Position numbers and translations under genes: made by a program. Below, in pieces: positions 60,310 to 64,000 of a stretch of 64,000 nt of DNA; the stretch's first letter is position 1, and each line of letters begins with the position of its first letter. The DNA is from Rhodobiaceae bacterium UBA7804. Lineage in GTDB: Bacteria > Pseudomonadota > Alphaproteobacteria > Parvibaculales > Parvibaculaceae. The notes beneath the pieces are model-generated. The model was not told the origin of the DNA and searched no databases. It was given only the letters and a program-made list of their open reading frames with translations. The stretch covers positions 225,328 to 289,327 of the forward strand of contig DLCG01000004.1 in assembly GCA_002480495.1 (NCBI GenBank), in the 5' to 3' direction.

Positions 60310-61152
60310 ATGCGCTTCACCGTCCTGATCCCCACCTTCAACAATGGCGACCTGATCAGATGCGCCATCAGGAGCGTTTTGCGTCAGACCAGGAAGGATT
60401 TCGAACTTCTCGTCGTCTCCGACGGCGCGCCTGCGCGAACGCACAGGGCTGTCGAGCATTTTGCGAAGTCGGATTCCCGGGTCAGGTTCCTGAAATACAA
60501 GAAGGGGCAGCGGCATGGCGAACTCTCCCGGCACGATGCCTTGATGCAGGCAACGGGTGAAGCTGTCTGCTATCTGAGCGACGACGATTTCTGGTTCCCG
60601 GATCATCTGGCCGTGATGGAGCGTTTGCTGCAAAAGGCGGACTTCGCGCACACGCGGCATACTTCGCTGATCGGCCCTCATCACGTCATGGGTTTCGCGG
60701 GCGGATTGAACGATCCGGAGACGCGACGCGCCATGATGGAAACGAAGACCAACATATTCGGCCTGTCCTTTGCCGGGCATCGTATGGATGCTTACAAGAA
60801 CCTGCCCGAGGGGTGGAGCCCCGCGCCGGACGACATTTGGACCGATCTCAATATGTGGCGGAAATGGCTTTCGGCTCCGGGCATACGCTATGGTTCGTCG
60901 CCCCTTGCAACAGGCCTGAATCTCCCTGCCGCGTGGCGCAAGAAGATGACGCTCGAGGCGAGAATCGCCGAACAGAAGATGTGGTACGAGATTTTCGGAG
61001 ATCCGTTTCTGATCGAGGCGCTCAGGAAATCGCTACCGAAAACGAACGACGCGATCCTCATGGCTTCGGTTGCAGCCAGGGCAAACAAGTTGCGTCGCCA
61101 GAAGCCTCCCCTGAAAAAGGCTCTTCGTCAGCTGATCGCCGCGCTTCGCTGA
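60310..61152 (+). CDS. Family 2 glycosyltransferase
   Basis: 280 residues, GT-A fold. It begins MRFTVLIPTFNNGDLIRCAIRSVLRQTRKDFELLVVSDGA, the GT2 N-terminus, and the metal-binding D-x-D is in CYLSDDDFWFPDH (about residues 92-104). No membrane helix. It transfers a sugar in the third step of this small operon. The donor could be the sugar made by the two preceding enzymes (inference from position). Confidence 0.9.
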   Translation: MRFTVLIPTFNNGDLIRCAIRSVLRQTRKDFELLVVSDGAPARTHRAVEHFAKSDSRVRFLKYKKGQRHGELSRHDALMQATGEAVCYLSDDDFWFPDHLAVMERLLQKADFAHTRHTSLIGPHHVMGFAGGLNDPETRRAMMETKTNIFGLSFAGHRMDAYKNLPEGWSPAPDDIWTDLNMWRKWLSAPGIRYGSSPLATGLNLPAAWRKKMTLEARIAEQKMWYEIFGDPFLIEALRKSLPKTNDAILMASVAARANKLRRQKPPLKKALRQLIAALR

Positions 61153-61160
61153 TCGGCTGA

Positions 61161-62981
61161 CTAGGGCGTGGCGTCTCGGGTCGGAACGGCATCCTCTATC
61201 GTGAACTGAACGTCCCGCCGTCCCTGCCATTCGTCGGAGCTGAGCCGCCCGGCGACGTGCAGAAGCCCCGCTCCCTTGTCCATCAGCAGCGCTCCTAGCG
61301 GCGATTCCGCAGCCCTGAAGGCAATGCCTTTGAGCCGCCCGCCATCCTCGCCTGCAAGGATCACCCGCACATGCGCCTTGCCCACGATGTCGGCCCTGAC
61401 CACACGCACCGAAGGCACGGCAAATCTCGGCTCTGCGTTCCCCGCGCCATAGGGGCCCGCCTGCTGGAGAAGCTCGTAGAGCTCTCGCGTCGCCCCCCGC
61501 GCCGCAATGGCGCCGTCGAGCTTCAGCGCCCGCGCTTCGGAAGCCGCGCTGACATCGTCCGCGATGCGCTTCGAGAGAAACGCCTCGAAATCCTCGAGCT
61601 TCTCTTCGCGCAGCGTGAGCCCCGCCGCCATGGCATGCCCGCCGCCATTGACGAGAAGCCCCGCTTCGAGCGCCGCCGTCACCGCGCGGCCGAGATCGAC
61701 ACCTGTGAGCGAGCGGCCCGACCCTTTTCCTTCGCCCTTCTTGTCAAGCGCGATGACGAAGCTCGGACGCTCGAAACGGTCCTTGAGGCGGCTCGCAACG
61801 ATGCCGATCACACCCGGATGCCACCCCTTGCCCGCCGCAACGATGAGCGGCGGCAGCGTGTTCGCTCTCCGCGCGGAGAGATTTTCCTCCACCTGCTGAA
61901 TTGCCTCTTCCAGCACCTTCGCCTCGATTGCCTGCCGCTCGGCATTCATCGTGTCGAGTTCTTCCGCGATGGCGCGCGCCTCCGCCGCGTCTTCGGTCGT
62001 CAGCAGCCGGGCCCCGAGGTCGGCCCGCCCCACGCGCCCGCCCGCATTCACTCGCGGTCCGAGCAGAAAGCCGCAATGATATGGTGCCGGCGTACCGTTC
62101 ATTCTCGCGACATCGGCAAGCGCGGCGAGCCCCTTGTTCTGCCGCCGTTGCATCACGCGAAGCCCCTGCGCGACGAAGGCCCGGTTGAGCCCCGTCAGCG
62201 GTACCACATCGCAGACTGTGCCGAGCGCCACGAGATCGAGCCATTGCATCAGGTCCGGTTCGTCGCGGTTCGAGTACCAGCCTGCCTCGCGAAGCGCCCG
62301 GTTGAGCGCCACCACGAAAAGGAAGGTCACGCCAACCGCCGCAAGCTGGCCGAGTCCGCTCGTATCGTCCATCCGGTTCGGATTGACGAGCGCGAAAGCG
62401 GGAGGCAAGGCAGGTTCTGCCTGATGGTGATCGACGACGATGGAGGGAAGTCCGTAATCCGCGGCGCTGCCCAGCGCCTTGTGCGCCATGGTTCCGCAAT
62501 CGACCGTGATGACGAGATCGATGCCCTCGTCTTTCAGTCTCTTGAGCGCGGGCGCATTGGGCCCGTATCCCTCGCGAATGCGATCGGGAATATAAATTCG
62601 CAGGTCGCTCCCCGCCGCCTTGAAGAAACGGTAAAGAAGCGCACTCGACGTTGCTCCGTCCACGTCGTAATCGCCGAAGACCGCTACCCTCTCCCCCGCC
62701 ATGATGGCGGCCGCGATGCGTGCCGCCGCCTTCTCCATATCGGCAATTTCGTGCGGATGGGGCATCAGCGAGCGCAGGGAAGGTGCGAGATAGGCCGCGC
62801 AGTCCTCCGGCGCCACGCCCCGCCCCGCCAGCACGCGCGCAATGATCTCGGGCAAGCCCTCGCGCTGCGCGATGGCGAGCGCAAGCCGCTCGTCGGCAAG
62901 GCGGCTCGTCCAGGCGCGCCCCGTCGCCGAGCGTTCGACGCCTAGGAAATGCCTGTTTGCGAGCGCCATGTCCGAATCCAT
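61161..62981 (-). CDS. recJ: Single-stranded-DNA-specific exonuclease RecJ
   Basis: 5'-3' ssDNA exonuclease in recombination and repair, 606 residues from the ATG at 62981 (MDSDMALANRHFLGVERSATG), with GGGAG 7 nt upstream; other in-frame ATGs lie at 63032, 63020 and 62969. DHH-superfamily motifs are DYDVDGATSSALL (motif I), ITVDCGTM and VVDHHQAEPALP (motif III, the DHH). DHHA1 has VNGGGHAMAAGLTLREE. The C-terminal OB-fold follows. It lies downstream of glpX on the same strand, an arrangement I associate with alphaproteobacteria. Confidence 0.95.
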   Translation of the reverse strand: MDSDMALANRHFLGVERSATGRAWTSRLADERLALAIAQREGLPEIIARVLAGRGVAPEDCAAYLAPSLRSLMPHPHEIADMEKAAARIAAAIMAGERVAVFGDYDVDGATSSALLYRFFKAAGSDLRIYIPDRIREGYGPNAPALKRLKDEGIDLVITVDCGTMAHKALGSAADYGLPSIVVDHHQAEPALPPAFALVNPNRMDDTSGLGQLAAVGVTFLFVVALNRALREAGWYSNRDEPDLMQWLDLVALGTVCDVVPLTGLNRAFVAQGLRVMQRRQNKGLAALADVARMNGTPAPYHCGFLLGPRVNAGGRVGRADLGARLLTTEDAAEARAIAEELDTMNAERQAIEAKVLEEAIQQVEENLSARRANTLPPLIVAAGKGWHPGVIGIVASRLKDRFERPSFVIALDKKGEGKGSGRSLTGVDLGRAVTAALEAGLLVNGGGHAMAAGLTLREEKLEDFEAFLSKRIADDVSAASEARALKLDGAIAARGATRELYELLQQAGPYGAGNAEPRFAVPSVRVVRADIVGKAHVRVILAGEDGGRLKGIAFRAAESPLGALLMDKGAGLLHVAGRLSSDEWQGRRDVQFTIEDAVPTRDATP

Positions 62982-63033
62982 TGCCGCTCCCGGAGAATCG
63001 TTTCCCGAGGAACCGTTCATGCAGGAAAGCATA

Positions 63034-63052
63034 CCCCTCGCCTGGCGAGGGG
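63034..63052 (-). other. Perfect short inverted repeat upstream of recJ
   Basis: Nine bases, CCCCTCGCC, are mirrored by GGCGAGGGG with one base between. On the minus strand it is 24 nt after the glpX stop and about 50 nt before the chosen recJ start. No T-run follows directly, so it is a poor terminator. It may be a leader hairpin or operator. Confidence 0.4.
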
Positions 63053-63075
63053 GCGAACCGGAGCGATCCGACCGG

Positions 63076-64000
63076 TTACTTGAACTTGTCGAGGAAGGCG
63101 TGGAACGACTTCAGGCGCCGCACCGTGCCCGTCGCCGAGCGCATGACGATGGTATGCGTCGTCACGCCGCCGCGCACATGATGGATGCCGTCGAGAAGCC
63201 AGCCATCGGTCACGCCCGTCGCCGCGAAGATCACGTCGCCGGACGCCATTTCGGTGTGGTCGAACTTCTTGTTGAAGTCCTTCACGCCCATCTTGGCCGC
63301 GCGCGCCTTCTGCTCTTCGCTCGACGTCACGAGGCGGCCCTGCATCTGGCCGCCGATGCAGCGAAGCGCCGCCGCCGCGAGCACGCCTTCCGGCGCACCG
63401 CCCACGCCCATATAGATATCGACGCCCGTCTCCGGGTCCGTCGTCGCGATCACGCCCGCAATGTCTCCATCCGTGATGAGCGTCACCCGCGCACCCGCCT
63501 CGCGCACCGTGCGGATCAGGTCGGCATGCCGCGGCCGGTCGAGAATGCAGGCCGTGATTTCCGACACATCGACCTTCTTCGCCTTGGCTAGCGCCTTGAT
63601 GTTGTCGGCGGGCTTCGCGTCGAGATCGATGATGCCTTCGGGATAGCCGCCGCCGATCGCGATCTTGTCCATATAGGTGTCGGGCGCATTGAGCAGCGTG
63701 CCGCCCTGCGCCGCCGCCAGAACGGCCATGGCGTTCGGCATGGCCTTCGCGGTCAGCGTCGTGCCCTCCAGCGGGTCGAGCGCGATATCGACCTTCGGCC
63801 CGGCGCCCGTGCCCACCTTCTCGCCGATATAGAGCATCGGCGCCTCGTCGCGTTCGCCCTCGCCGATCACCACCGTGCCGTCGATGTCGAGCACGTTGAG
63901 TTCCTTGCGCATCGCATCGACAGCGGCCTGGTCCGCCGACTTCTCGTCGCCGCGTCCCACCCAGAAGGACGAACAGACGGCGGCGCGTTCCGTCACGCGT
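63076..64000 (-). CDS. glpX: GlpX-type class II fructose-1,6-bisphosphatase (cut by window edge)
   Basis: 308 residues are visible; the N-terminus is outside. The GTG at 63996 looks like a start but is the Val of the internal family motif RVTERAA: the upstream codon CGC gives the Arg, so the frame runs off the window. Metal and catalytic residues lie in GRGDEKSADQAAVDAMR, VIGEGERDEAPMLYIGE, DPLEGTTLTAKAMPNAM and ITDGDIAGV. It dephosphorylates fructose 1,6-bisphosphate in gluconeogenesis, with possible sedoheptulose activity. RecJ follows downstream. Confidence 0.94.
   Translation of the reverse strand, partial: RVTERAAVCSSFWVGRGDEKSADQAAVDAMRKELNVLDIDGTVVIGEGERDEAPMLYIGEKVGTGAGPKVDIALDPLEGTTLTAKAMPNAMAVLAAAQGGTLLNAPDTYMDKIAIGGGYPEGIIDLDAKPADNIKALAKAKKVDVSEITACILDRPRHADLIRTVREAGARVTLITDGDIAGVIATTDPETGVDIYMGVGGAPEGVLAAAALRCIGGQMQGRLVTSSEEQKARAAKMGVKDFNKKFDHTEMASGDVIFAATGVTDGWLLDGIHHVRGGVTTHTIVMRSATGTVRRLKSFHAFLDKFK

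Noticed and set aside
61371..62945. 524-codon plus-strand frame
   Set aside because: Antisense to recJ, which has intact DHH motifs.
63996..64000. GTG start for glpX giving a complete 306-residue gene
   Set aside because: Codon before it is Arg and the family motif is RVTERAA, so the GTG is an internal Val and the gene continues beyond the window.

Overview
The window is a GC-rich (low-60s percent by eye) stretch of an alphaproteobacterial chromosome, gene-dense and with no transposase, integrase, CRISPR array or rRNA operon that I could find. The pcm-tolC-popZ-valS block, the Aap general amino acid transporter, an NDUFS4-like complex I protein, a two-domain cold-shock protein and the glpX-recJ pair all point to Alphaproteobacteria. 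The mix looks Hyphomicrobiales/Parvibaculum-like, but that genus guess is inference. Both edges cut genes: valS (left) and glpX (right).

Layout. 0-5 kb: valS (partial), popZ, a TolC-family protein and a Pcm-like methyltransferase, all on minus, then tRNA-Cys. 5-17 kb: an exopolysaccharide/surface-glycan locus with an O-antigen-ligase-like protein, GT4 glycosyltransferase, Wza-like exporter, Wzc-like co-polymerase/kinase, cupin/JmjC-like protein, two FemAB/GNAT-like proteins flanking a Wzx-like flippase, and a polysaccharide deacetylase. 17-22 kb: tRNA-Asn, an ArsR-type regulator, cyclopropane fatty acid synthase, a Nudix hydrolase, cysteine synthase, mercaptopyruvate sulfurtransferase and a GNAT protein. 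22-27 kb: aapJQMP on minus. 27-31 kb: a cystathionine beta-lyase-like gene, modABC and a 74-residue biotinyl-type carrier protein. 31-36 kb: sugar-lactone oxidase, Sel1-repeat protein, a stand-alone LigD-type polymerase domain, tRNA-Arg, the NDUFS4 homologue, a small orphan gene, tRNA-Pro, a thioesterase and the cold-shock protein.

36.6-53.4 kb is a colinear run of 19 plus-strand genes with tiny gaps or overlaps. It begins with an ion-translocating Mrp/Mbh-type module in the order E-F-G-(MbhD/E-like)-B-C-D-D-small-D, with no full-length MrpA. It continues after 57 bp into a molybdenum hydroxylase operon, coxG-S-L-M-D-E plus two XdhC/CoxI-type halves and a MoeA-like/MobA-like fusion. The large subunit carries the form II signature AYRGAGR rather than the form I CO dehydrogenase loop. 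The modABC molybdate transporter lies 6 kb upstream of the Mrp-like run.

53-64 kb: GH13 alpha-glucosidase-like enzyme; an SDR-fold protein whose motifs (T-x4-F-x-G and S-x12-Y-x3-R) are those of halohydrin dehalogenases rather than NAD(P)-dependent reductases; a sirtuin; a glyoxalase-fold protein; a small secreted protein; a PAS protein; tRNA-Glu; a short sugar-modification cluster (RmlC-like epimerase, Gfo/Idh/MocA oxidoreductase, GT2); recJ; and glpX (partial).

The two most interesting items are the halohydrin-dehalogenase-like gene and the Mbh-ordered antiporter module placed directly before a form II Mo-hydroxylase operon.
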